Source: Monilinia fructicola (lineage: Eukaryota; Ascomycota; Leotiomycetes; Helotiales; Sclerotiniaceae). From it: a stretch of 64,000 nucleotides of DNA. The DNA lies in assembly GCA_008692225.1 (NCBI GenBank), contig VICG01000004.1, forward strand, positions 186,001 to 250,000, read 5' to 3'. Shown one piece after another: positions 1 to 10,761 of this stretch. The notes beneath the pieces were generated by a model that did not search any database, was not told the DNA's origin, and worked only from the letters and a program-made list of their open reading frames with translations. Numbering within the stretch: position 1 is the stretch's first letter; each line of letters begins with the position of its first letter. The translations under genes were made by a program, and so were the position numbers.

Positions 1-663
1 TTTGTTGCCATAGATAGATTTGCCACCAGTACCCTAGTTTTGCATCAGCATCTTCTCATCAACCTCACAGTATGAGAATAGGAACTTACATTTCCTCGAG
101 TGAAATCGCCACCTTGCAGCATGAATTGTGGAATGATACGATGGAAGGGACTTCCAGCATATCCAAAACCGTGTTGGCCGGTGCACAATTCACGGAAATT
201 GCGAGCAGTGCGGGGGGTGATATCATCATGGAGCTTGAACGTGATGCGTCCAGCCGGGGCTTTGAAATATATTAGTACATTTGAAAAAAGTCCCCCAGTT
301 CAAATAGCGTGAGGATTTACCAGAATCAACAGTGATATCAAAAAAGCAATTCTTGCTCGAGTTATCAGATGACTTGATTGTAGCTTCCGTAGTCGAGGCG
401 GATGCTGGATTTGAAGTTGAAGATTGAATGAATGGGAAAGAAGAGGAGATTGAGAAGAATGATGGTGCTAAGAGATTGTAGAGCGAAGAGCTGTTCACTT
501 CCGATGATGCAGCTGGCGAAGGGTATGCATATTTTTGGAAAGGCGCGTGGAACGGTGGTGCCATATATTTTGGTTTCACGTCAGCGTGAAGCCATTGGAA
601 GGCTGAGTTGGCTGAGAACATTGCTGGGGAGGATGTTTTGATTGAGCTGAATGAAATGGTCAT
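1..663 (-). CDS. Cyclophilin-type peptidyl-prolyl cis-trans isomerase, 3' end beyond the window
   Basis: Cyclophilins isomerise Xaa-Pro bonds during protein folding. Three exons are visible on the minus strand: 663..321, 259..90 and 33..1, with introns 260..320 (donor GTAAAT, TACTAAT branch point) and 34..89 (donor GTAAGT). Splicing joins [10 protein letters not shown] to [10 protein letters not shown], then the hallmark [20 protein letters not shown] (catalytic FHR...Q) and [11 protein letters not shown], where the window ends. The N-terminal part before the domain is a long Ser/Ala-rich low-complexity stretch not found in the minimal family. The start is uncertain: Met codons lie at 756, 663 and 621, and 663 was chosen arbitrarily between them. 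The extension could be a targeting sequence or a linker. The domain call is firm; the extension is less certain. Confidence 0.85.
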
Positions 664-970
664 GTACTGAACGTCAACAAAAATCCATGGTCGATATCTC
701 CCAACTGTAATTGTCAGATTGGGGAAGTTTGATGTCACGTGAGAGCGTGTTGACATCCGCTGTTTAGCCGCACATCCAGATCCTCAAATGCAAAGAATCG
801 AAATGATCACCAACAGAAGACAGACATACTACATGCAGGCACCTCGATGTCAACATCTTATATTTCGTAATTTCTGGCGGCTGATCTATCCCACAACTAA
901 AAATGTAGAAGATGCGTAGGACGAGAACACTGCTAATGCGCCTTCATCTATCTTCAATACGTACTGACAC
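664..970. other. Intergenic, 5' of cyclophilin and 3' of GNAT gene
   Basis: Nothing coding is supported here. It should hold the cyclophilin promoter on the minus strand and the 3' end of the acetyltransferase transcript. Confidence 0.5.
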
Positions 971-1828
971 TCATGTCTCCCATGAATATATAGTCTTCCC
1001 TTCTTCGAATTTACCACCCTTTGGCCTCCACATAAGCCAAACACGATACGGCTCAGGTGCAATGACTTCCTTCAATTTCGCGAACTCCTCTTCGTCTCCT
1101 TTTGTGGCTGGTGGCATATCAAGGAAGAAATGATTGACAATGACGAATCCATGAGCTTTGTACAATTCACGACCATCGTCGGTTGACTCGACAAATGCCT
1201 CAAGTCCCATTTCGTCGGCGATCTTACAACCCCATTCCATCATCAAACTGCCCGCTCCTTTACGACGATGCTCGGGATCTACAAAGCAGTAACCAACAAC
1301 TGAAGTTGATGGCCCGTATCAGCGACTTTTCGATACTGACAAGAGTATATTGTATAAAGGGGAATAGAGAAGCAGGTACACTTACGCAAGTGTGGACGGT
1401 TCATGACGGAAGGGCGACCCTTAAAGAATAACTCAAGTATATGATCGGAGATAGTCTTTAGTGGTCCTATTTTGATACACATCTTGGGTTAGCATTGGCA
1501 CTACTCTGGGTGTTCATGAAGGAGAACAATTCATACCTTCTGGCCACCAGGTTCCTTTCACAATAGGTTGCGGCTTTGAGAACGGATTTGTTTCATGAAT
1601 GACCCATTCAGCGCCACTAATAACCTTATCTCCTTCCTTGACTTGCAGCCAGTGGCTGTTTGGAGTACATGTGTGCCAGTCCCATTGTCTTTCAGTACAT
1701 TCTTCGATACTTGGGCCTTTGAGAACTTCCCAGAGAGTATTGGCTGGCGTGGCGTAAGCTCTATGCTCGACTTTGACTAATTCTGCAAACTCGGCCACAT
1801 TCGTTACTTCTGATAACTGGAGAGTCAT
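971..1828 (-). CDS. GNAT-family N-acetyltransferase, 233 aa
   Basis: Predicted to transfer acetyl from acetyl-CoA to an amine; the substrate is not predictable. Exons 1828..1537, 1466..1386 and 1299..971 sum to 702 nt (233 aa plus stop). Introns are 1467..1536 and 1300..1385. The spliced protein contains the acetyl-CoA loop VDPEHRRKGAGSLMMEW (R/QxxGxG/A motif), followed by helix MGLEAFVESTDDGRELY and YKAHGFV, the usual C-terminal strand of GNAT proteins. The N-terminus holds the family's extra region with ANTLWEVLKGPS. It has the same orientation as the UstYa-like gene upstream, 0.6 kb away. Intron 1 uses an acceptor inside an ORF extension, so start-only ORF calls miss the correct join. Confidence 0.85.
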
Positions 1829-2423
1829 GTTTAACCAGGTAGGTTGAGCTGAAAATTGGTCTATGTCTTGATATCTGGATGTGTTGTATCTCTTCGAATA
1901 ATACTTTCTTTGTGGTATTCAAGTAATTATCTTTGGCGAAACTGGTCTACGTCTATTCCAGAAATGATGGCTCCTACTTGCTGAGTGAATATTGGAACTC
2001 CGGCCTAGGTATCAGCAGTTTTAAGGCGTATACAGCAGTTGCACAGCGTATACAATTGTGCCACATCGTGCATAAGCACTATATAATCATATCTATATAT
2101 CATGTTCTTTATTAGTTCCACCTATATATTCAATACGGATAGAGTACATCAAAAGGAACGTCATGTGCTGCAGCCTTACGAAAATCGGCATGCAGGTCAT
2201 AATCGGAACTGTCATCACTTATCCTTGTTGACCTAGGAGCCAATTGAGCAAAAGTGAATCTGACGGGGTTCAAAAATGGATTGCATGTTATAATCACGGC
2301 ATATTCCATTCGTCGAGGTTCAGAAGACCAACTATCGAACGTTCTCTTGCATCTATTAATGTTGCAGACCACCCAGGATGAGTTCGTTGGCCAAACTTGC
2401 TGAAATAGCCAACTACTTAGTGT
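1829..2423. other. Intergenic between GNAT and UstYa-like genes
   Basis: About 0.6 kb with only short overlapping ORFs and no recognisable motif. It presumably holds the promoter of the acetyltransferase. Confidence 0.4.
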
Positions 2424-3472
2424 CTAGTCTACCTTTTTCCATTCAGGTCCAATAAGCATTGGTGAAAATCCAATGCCTCTTCCCGAGCTCCAAGTTTCCA
2501 AAGCTGTAAAATCTACACAAACACGTTTCGAGTTGGTTTTTGTACGTGGTTTTCCAGTGCTGTTACGCTCCCATTGGAAAGTATAAAGAGCAGTATTGCC
2601 AGCACATATAAGAGATTGCCTAATTGTGTCGATGCAGTGATCTGTTATTTGTTAGTTTCATATAACACAAATGGTTAGTCTCCCCCGATATTTCACTTGC
2701 CCAGATGCTTGATTTCATATTCTTTTTCAGTGGGTTAGAATCGATATTTGGATAGTAGTGTTCTTTGTAGAGATATAGCTTTAAGCGGCGCTGCTTTGAT
2801 TTAGCAAATGACTTGCTCGGTGCAGCTGGAGCCTTAATTCGTTACTAGGCAATGCAACTCGTGGTAGACTCCAAGTGATCCCATGTATCCACCCCCTTCA
2901 ACTTTCACCGAGTGCTCTGGATCTTCGTCTGCCGTCACCATCTCCTCATATGGTACACGAATGAGAGTTGCTAGATTTGCAAATAAGAATGGTTAGGTCA
3001 TACGGGTAGAGAGATTCAACGATATAACGGTTTGCTTACGCCGAACCAAGTCTAGCCATGCCTTCCAAGATTCATTGGATGGTGGACTAACGAAGTTATT
3101 CGGTCCAACTGGTACACTTTCTTTAACAGTGTACTGAAGAACACCGTTTGCTGGAGCTTTTGATTCAAATATCAGTCCCCCAAGTGCTTTCAGTATAGCC
3201 TTAGAACACGTACAGTAAGGTATAGCAGGCACTTGATGATCGGGTATAGTAGCTGTGTGCTGCAGTGCAAAGAAGAGGAATGGAATTGATGCTATGAAGT
3301 ATACGAATAGGAATGCGAAAACATAAATAAAATGGGCGCCCTTTTGTTGAACAATTGATCTCAAACCGCAATACCCTTGATTATGGTGATCTTTGCTGTT
3401 CTTTGGAAAAGGATCCTCAGATTCAGCATCAGACTCCGGGCACTCTTTCTCAAGCAATCGAGCAGTATCCAT
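2424..3472 (-). CDS. UstYa-like (DUF3328) oxidase-family protein, frame broken by 1 nt
   Basis: UstYa-family proteins act in ribosomal-peptide and mycotoxin pathways as membrane-anchored oxidase-type enzymes with two HxxHC motifs. Exon 1 (3472..3040) encodes a cytosolic tail, one membrane helix (IYVFAFLFVYFIASIPFLFF) and the family strand APANGVLQYTVKE. Exon 2 (2970..2846) ends in YHELHCL, the first HxxHC motif. Exon 3 (2793..2701) gives LYLYKEHYYPN. Exon 4 (2641..2424) starts in the second motif (HLDHCID across the junction) and continues IRQSLICAGNTALYTF. The intron at 2642..2700 fits a GC-AG type (GCAAGT donor). Exon 3 must change frame near the CCC run at about 2730: the upstream frame gives YYPNIDSN and the downstream frame gives EYEIKHLDHC. 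This is either a 1-nt deletion (pseudogene) or an assembly error. A small secreted-peptide gene is divergent. Confidence 0.75.
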
Positions 3473-4113
3473 TGTTTATATATTCAACACTTAAGTATTT
3501 GGTTGGAACTCGAAGAAAATACACTGTTATCTCATTGAGATTCTTAAAAAAAGGTATATCACTGTAGACTTCGACGCATGTCTGACCTCTCGCCTGTTGA
3601 TTGCTGTTGTATCACCATTATGGTAAATTCGAGGTCAGCAACTCGGAAACTCATGCTCTAGACTTGGAAGACATGTGTACGTGATATGCAGAGAGCTCGT
3701 ATGATCTCCTCGATAAGCTTTAGAGGTCAATAGTATGTTCCTCAAAGTCGCTGACTAAAAAGGTGCTCGATTCCGTTGTATAACCATCATTCTGTATCTT
3801 GGCGCATGCTTATCTGATACGTAAGACGCATACTCGTTCTCTGACCAGTGTGAAATAGGCACGAGTTGCTGGCAGGCCAGGATCGTGCTATTTGTCGCCA
3901 GTCAAGAGAAAGGAGCATGATTCAGGATACCCTCTGTTCTCAAGACCTCTTTATGCTGAAGTAATCAATATATAAACGCTCTCATGAAAGTCAACCCCTT
4001 TCAGCTTCAACATATTTGCTTTCAGATTTTCGCTCCCCTCAAAACCATCTCAAGACATCTCAATTAGACAGAACCAATATTACCTACATCCTCCATACAA
4101 AACTTCACGCGAA
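3473..4113. promoter_or_regulatory. Shared divergent promoter, UstYa-like gene / small secreted peptide
   Basis: 641 bp separate the two divergent start codons. The right side carries a TATATAAA at 3969..3976 followed by a pyrimidine-rich, ATG-poor leader up to the peptide gene. This is a typical strong fungal promoter layout. Shared regulation is inferred, not seen. Confidence 0.5.
3969..3976 (+). promoter_or_regulatory. TATA box of small secreted peptide gene
   Basis: TATATAAA lies about 140 bp before the ATG at 4114 and is followed by CT-rich leader sequence. Confidence 0.5.
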
Positions 4114-4350
4114 ATGCAATTAAGATTCGCTGCCATAATTTCCACCGTCGCTTTGCTAGGCAGTAGTATTCATGTTCTTGCTGCACCCACTAGTGAGTGT
4201 CGCTACTATCATCCTGTAAATCTTACGAAGATATTGGAGCTAACATATAATTTCTATTGAAAGCTTCCGGAACAGTAATTAGACAGTCATGTATGCCACC
4301 CCATGCTAGAGATGCAGCTGTGGAAGGTGTTGCATGCTTAAAGGAGTAGT
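4114..4350 (+). CDS. Small secreted peptide precursor, about 54 aa, two exons
   Basis: Exon 1 (4114..4192) encodes a clear signal peptide, MQLRFAAIISTVALLGSS through VLAAPT. The intron 4193..4263 has donor GTGAGT, branch point GCTAACA and acceptor AAAG. Exon 2 (4264..4350) continues SGTVIRQSCMPPHARD and ends VACLKE before TAG. The mature peptide would be only about 30 aa with two cysteines 17 residues apart. There is no KR/KK Kex2 site, so it is not a typical repeat-core dikaritin precursor. It sits divergently next to a UstYa-like gene. It could be a RiPP-type precursor, a candidate effector or an unrelated small secreted protein. Support rests on the TATA box, signal peptide and splice signals; no family was recognised. 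Confidence 0.6.
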
Positions 4351-6675
4351 GGTAGCTTATGCCTTGACTTGTCGCTGCCTGGGTGGGATTTGACGAGGAT
4401 AGGTATCTTGGATATAGATAGTCTAAGAAGGGCTAGGCCAAGTCGGTTGCTTGACTCTGCGCTGGAAGTCTAAGGGATGTTTTGATGATGAAGAACTCCT
4501 GTTGAGAGATCTCCAGAGTAGCTTCCACTGATTCCTCAATTCTTGAATTTATCAATATTCAACTGAGCTCTTGGTCTTAAAAATTATTTTCGCAACGAGG
4601 ACGAGTTCATCATGCCTACCCGAATAGAGGACGCCCCGTTCAACAATCAGATACTGCAAATTTGCCACGGTCATCCAGATCCAAAGCCCCTCATGCTACT
4701 AGGTACATTCATGTTCTTCACCAAAATAAAGCAATTACATCTAGGCGCAAATATGATTCTCAGAATCTCTTGAACCTCGAACTGATTTGAATAAAACATG
4801 AACCTTTGCATGCACGAAAACTCATAACTTCTGTCATATCATATTATTCCTTCGGAGCTTTCTCCGCGATCTAAAATAAGTTTACGATTGTACAACAGCC
4901 CAAAAGCCCAAAAATCCTGGACTCACTCGAATCATCCCAGTCAATGCATATAGTACACCATGAGGAGAGAAACATTCATCCACTTCCTCCCTCTCACTGG
5001 TGGGGCCCATCTTAAACGGCTGATAGGAAGTCTGGAATCTTCATCTGAAAGAGTATCATTGATATTGGAGCTCATGATCTTCTGCATGGTTCTTCAATGC
5101 TTCCTTGGTATTTCGTGGTTCATCGGACGAGTATTAACGGCTGATATGCAGGTATATAAACCACGTAACATATGTTCCTTCCCTATGTAACTGAATGATT
5201 CCTGCTGTGTATCAGTCATTTGCAGCATGCCGTGATGGAACAACCACTCCAAGCCAACCGATTCGTTCCTTGGCAGTTTCTGACATCTAAGACGCAAGGT
5301 ATTGGACATGCAGCATAATTCAGGCGTGGGAACAGCTTTGTAATACCTTCTGCGATTGAATAACTCTTTCTTTTGTTCTAGAATTCGGCTATTCCTCGAT
5401 TGGGTGAGGTATAGTAATCTTTTCGTTGGTTCTTGGAAATTCATGCCCCTGAAAACCGTAGCGCAGTATCGCTTGGCATTAACCTTTTCTCTGTTTTTGG
5501 TTTACACATTGTTTTTTAAATAAGATAGTCTTCTCAGGTTTGGCATATCTTTACACTGTTTGCCCCTCTTTTAGACCCCTCATATGCAGACTTACGTGCA
5601 TACGATTATGATATCTCTCTTCACTGTTGGAACATTATTCGAGTTTTCGAGGAGAAATTGACACCTGGAAATTTGACGGCAATTAATTTGGAGTTATATG
5701 TGCATCTACCTGTATGCTATTAGAGGTTATAATGGGAGGTCCTATGATAAAACCTCACACCCTTTGATTCTCATTGAAACTTGGAGGGATCGTATATAGC
5801 TGGTGCCCTGCTTGGGAGAGGGCATTAAACTGGTGTAAGACACAACGCATCAGTCGAAAGATAAGTAAAATCGACAACGCATTACAGAAACTTAGTCAAT
5901 ACATGCATATTAACGTTGACCACCGTTCTATTCCGTCGAGGAGAGCAAATAAGCAATTTGTATACGTAGTACTTCAAAGTCACCGCAGATACGAGGAAAT
6001 TGGATCTAGAGCTAGAGAGAAGTGACATGGCTATTAATAGTATTAGCTTTGCTCTTAGAGCTTGCTGGCATTTCTATCACTTCTTCAGTGGCACTGTGTT
6101 TATTAATTTGTGTGGGACAAGTCTTGCAGGGGAGCGACTTTGAAGTTATCATACAAGACTTGTGCCACGAACAGTTGCACACGTATCTACCCAGATTCAC
6201 CGAGTACTCAAACACACACAGTATTTAGCAGAGGTGAATCCGAGATAGTTTGGGAGAATGCTTTGATTATGTCAAATCGCATTGCAGTATGCTACAGGTT
6301 ATATACTATAGTTTTTGAGGTGCCTTGATCCAGAGTCGAATATTAGTATTCCACCAAATTTTCAAAATGCCAGGGAGAATCTTAATTTAAGTCCGGTGAT
6401 CTGAACAGTTGTCTGTATAGAGCAGTGTACAAGACTTTCGGTATCAGCCGCTGTACCTCTGGCGTCCATTGGCATGTACATTGGCATGAACATGAGGCCA
6501 TTTACATACAGGTATCCAACATGGCGTAACGATTTATGGTCTTGATCATATGGCAAGTCAGTCGCGTTAACTTTGATTGGTGAGTGACTATATTGTTCTG
6601 CACTATAAGATGGTAATGGAACCAAATCAAAAGAGTACAATTATTTCACCACTAACTCATTATTCTCATTACCCC
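4351..6675. other. 2.3-kb gap without a supported gene
   Basis: Only short, mutually overlapping ORFs on both strands, none with a recognisable motif or consistent splice structure. It includes the 3' flank of the rhodopsin-domain gene. Confidence 0.4.
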
Positions 6676-8041
6676 TTATACCTGGTCATCGGCGTGAATT
6701 GATGCTGCTGTAAAGGTCTTTGTCTGGCGAATCATGTTTGATCTGCTTAATTGACTAGTTGCTTCCCATTCATTTGTCCCGGGCTGTGCGACAACAGACA
6801 CTTGGTGATCATTCCTCAAATCATTCCTCATCGGATAGTCTTTCAGCGGAATCCCTTTTAGATTTGGTGGAAAATTACCATCTTTAGCAATGGTAGTTGC
6901 GGAAGAGATATCTGTAACGCTGTTGAGCAGCCTTGACATCTTTTTCTTGGGGGTAGCTTTCGTTTTAGAAGCGTATTTCTTATGTGATGAACTGACATTG
7001 GTTTCTTCTCTGCGTCGTAGGTCATCGTTTCGCATCATGCCGGAGTTCAAGCTTTTGAGGAAAGGCTTTAGGTAGAGTATACAGGCTGATACAATTCCTA
7101 AGCATTGAGCCAGCAATGTACTCATTATGAACGACCAGAAGAAGAATGGCTCCCCACTTTGGTCTTCGTCAAACAATATAGCTAGCTGAGCAGTAATAGC
7201 TATAATTACGCTGCAGAATTGTTAGTAATACTGACTCCGAGATGAGATTTGAACAGAAGAATTACCATATTCTAGGCACAAAGCATGAAATTACTACTAG
7301 CTTAGGGTTGAGTGAAAGCTTGAGATTCCATATAACCAGAATGGGAAGCAACATAAGAACTAAATCCAGTAGGATATTGAAGATTTCAACACAAGTAAAG
7401 AATGCGAGGCGGTTCATACATTCGTTTTGAAGAGAATTCCATGTTTGAGGGGTATCGCACTGAAAAGCCAGACCAAATCCGGCTGTGATTCCCCAAGAGA
7501 CCGCAAGTATGATCGAAAGCGTATCCAGATTACGGTGCAATCTGTTAGGAGTCAAAGATCGAATGAAGACGAGAATGGACAATTTCGAGAAAACTTGGCT
7601 GAGGATAAACAGGATGTTGAATGAGAAAACCGACTTCCCAGGTATTAATGAACTGCGAAATATATTATATGGTTGTTTGGAGAATCATACTTTCTGTAAA
7701 GCATCTAATTCGTCCTGAGATCCACTCTCCCAATCTAGAAGACCGAGGCCATTCTTGATTCCAATTGTAATAGCTGTTGTTGATCCTGTGGCGAATAACT
7801 AATTAACAGAGTTAGTAGTCGAATCATTCTTATTTCTAAGACGCACCAAAGATATAATGATCAATGCATCATCGAGTGCGAATATGCGCGAGACAGCCCA
7901 GCGAGTACCACATCGGGTAGCGACGACCATAAAAGAAATTATAGTAAATAACCAGGCGATAACATCCAAGAGTGAGCGGTGATCGGTTGGAGTGTCAAAG
8001 GGGGCAGAGGGGAGTAGTGGAGCAGTACTATTGTCTGTCAT
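6676..8041 (-). CDS. Fungal rhodopsin/SAT4-type seven-helix membrane protein, 401 aa
   Basis: Members are multi-pass membrane proteins with a Pth11-like, non-CFEM layout; most have no assigned function. Exons 8041..7847, 7798..7691, 7633..7266 and 7210..6676 sum to 1206 nt. The N-terminus MTDNSTAPLLPSAPF is short and lacks a CFEM domain. Helix 1 and loop read VVATRCGTRWAVSRIFALDD (family pattern RxxxR...xxDD). Later segments include GLGLLDWESG, LSILVFIRSL, a helix 4 at IILAVSWGITAGFGLAFQC, QNECMN and FNILLDLVLMLLPILVIWNL, all in the family order. The C-terminal tail of about 130 residues is hydrophilic and Lys/Ser-rich. The start was set at the Met at 8041 rather than 8092 because it directly precedes the conserved region. 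It is divergent from the permease. Confidence 0.85.
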
Positions 8042-8745
8042 TATCTGTATAGAAACTAAGGGAAAGTCAAAGTGAGATGTGTTAGATCTCACAGTGGTTG
8101 TGACAATGCACTGGTTATATCAAGAATAGCACATCTTCTTAAGTAACTGAAAAGTCTATAAGTTGTTCCATACATGAGAACGATAATCCGTTGAAATTGG
8201 ATGCCAATGTAATCTGCACAATTCCAGCTTGCAACAAACGATAGGATCTCTAAGTTCTCGATACGGACGTACTGCTACTATGCTGTGCGGTGAAGGCTCA
8301 CCTTGATACCTTCTTGGTTTCACAAACTCCTTCGAAGTTCAAGAGGATTATACATTATTGCACAGTGCTTACGCGAGTCTTCTAGGGGAGACCGATTTGC
8401 TCTAGCGGGATAGAGGAGAGGGAGATACTTTCATGATACAGCTGGATCCATACCAACAATCTTGTGCAATTCACTCTAATCCCACTGTAACATGAGATTA
8501 TGATGATAATACGACTAGATCATGCACATAAAATAAAACATGGCTTAACTGTGGCTTGGAATACCATTCCATTCAATTTCCTAGCTGAGTTCGCATCTCC
8601 ATGAATCTTAGAGGCTCAAAATCCTATTGTTTTTTTTGTGGACTTCCTCTTTGAATTGAGATCTTTTTAAAGCAGGGGAAATATCTCGAGTTCTTGAATT
8701 TGTGAGATCTGTGGATTTTGAGACTGGCAAACCATCAAAAGAATC
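8042..8745. promoter_or_regulatory. Divergent promoter region, SAT4-type gene / permease
   Basis: 0.7 kb between divergent start codons at 8041 (minus) and 8746 (plus). No specific binding site was recognised. Confidence 0.4.
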
Positions 8746-10761
8746 ATGAATAAACAAAACGGATCCGTTGAGATGAGAACCATCGGTGGCTCCGAAATGC
8801 CGCTGGAATGCAGCAACGCTCAAGATAATGAAGAGTTGACAAGGTTGGGTAAGAAGCCAGTTCTGAAGGTAAGTGTTCTGAGAGCTGGATCCCAATGCTG
8901 AGTTTTCACTGAGAAAATTCTATCTCTAGCGAAACTTCGGGTTTCTTTCTATGCTTGGCTTCAGTTGTACTGTCATGATAACATGGGAAGGGGTACTTCT
9001 GTGAGAATCACGCGTCAGATCTCTTTTCAAGATAGCTTTACTGAGCTGCCAATATCTAGTCTCTTCACCATCAATTTTACAAATGGGGGCCTTGCCGGAT
9101 CAGTCTATGGTTATCTCATTGTTTGGCTAGGTACATTGGCTGCCTTTTCCACAATGGCGGAGCTATCTTCAATGTAGGTGTCAGACTCTCACGGACGTGC
9201 AATGTGCAATGTGCACGAATTCCTTACTAATTGTGTACTACCAGGGCACCAACGGCTGGTGGTCAATATCATTGGGTGTCAATTCTCGCACCGCATAATT
9301 CGCGAAAGTTCTTCAGCTATATCATAGGTTCTTTGCACTTCAAGTTCAGCAGCATGGTGTCTCAGCAACTAACGTTTGATAGGATGGCTCACAATGGTTG
9401 GATGGCAAGCTATTGTCGCATCTGGTGGATATCTCTCTGCTTCACTTATCCAAGGGCTTATGGTAATGAATAACGCATCATATGTTCCTCAACGATGGCA
9501 ATTGGTTCTCCTCTACTGGGCAATGATTGCTTTCGCTATCACAGTCAACACTCTTATTAGCGCTCTGTTGCCCAAAGTGGAGAGTGTGATATTGATTGTT
9601 CATACAGTCGGATTCTTTGCAATTCTCGTCCCGCTGATATACTGGGCACCACATGGAACTGCTTCTGATGTTTTTACATTGTTCCTTAACGAAGGCGGTT
9701 GGAGTACCCAAACTCTCTCATTCTTTGTAGGTATTATGGGTCCTGTATTCAGTCTTCTAGGTGAGTGAGCCCGAATCTAATATACCTCGAAGATGATCTA
9801 TGATACTAACTTTAGCCAGGTGCCGATGGGGCAGTTCATGTATGTTGTATTGATGACAACTTTTATATGGCGTATATACTCATTATATTCACAGATGTCC
9901 GAGGAGATTAGCAAACCTTCTCTCAACGTGCCTCGTGCGATAGTATTTAGCATACTTCTAAACGGCACACTCGGTTTTGGCATGCTCCTTGCAGCATTGT
10001 TCTGTCTTGGTAACATTGAAGAGGTTCTCCAGACCCCGACCGGCTACCCCTTCATGGCAATTTTTCAGCAAGCGGTTGGAAGTCTGCCAGGTGCTTTGAC
10101 CATGGCTGCGATCGTATCTCTCATGAACATTTGTGCCACCATTAGTTTTGTTGCAACGGCTTCGCGCATGACGTGGTCTTTTGCTCGAGATAGAGGTGTT
10201 CCAGGCTGGCAGTATCTAAGCAAGGTAATTGGTTCTCTCCATTCAAGACAAGAAGATCTAGTAACCAGAGATTAGATTGAACCAAGGACAACTCTCCCCT
10301 TGGCATCGATTGCATTGACCGCAACTATTGCGATACTTCTCAGTCTCATTGGCCTTGGATCTCTCGTAGCTTTCAACGATGTTGTATCTCTGTCGATAAA
10401 CGGTCTTTACACATCATACCTCATTGGAAATGGATTTCTTTTATATCGCCGAGTCACCGGCTGTATTCAACCGTACTCGCCCACCAGGAAGACTCTCACC
10501 AACACCATGAACAGCGAATTGTCATGGGGACCATGGAAAATTCCAGAGCCATTCGGAACCATAGTTAACGCTCTTGGGTGTGCTTATATAATTGTCATTC
10601 TTTTGTTCAGCTTCTTTCCGATTACCGTTAATCCTACGCCATCAGGTATGAATTATAGTTGTTTGATGACAGGCACGGTGGGAATTTTTGCTATTGTATT
10701 CTATCTCCTCCACGGCCATAAGATTTACAAAGGACCAGTGGTAGAGGTAGATTTTGAGTAG
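8746..10761 (+). CDS. APC-superfamily amino acid/GABA/choline-type permease, 534 aa
   Basis: Predicted plasma-membrane proton symporter for an amine or amino acid (Uga4/Bat1/Hnm1 relatives); exact substrate unknown. Eight exons: 8746..8868, 8930..9000, 9060..9173, 9245..9327, 9383..9760, 9820..9839, 9895..10224 and 10276..10761, summing to 1605 nt. Landmarks in order: GFSCTVMITWEGVLL (helix 1), NGGLAGSVYGYLIVW, MAELSSMAPTAGGQYHWVS (family signature), then GADGAVHMSEEISKPSLNVP, the loop that marks this subfamily. ATASRMTWSFARDRGVPG and LPLASIALTA follow. Exon 6 is only 20 nt and is required to write GADGAVH. The frame is intact throughout. Confidence 0.92.
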
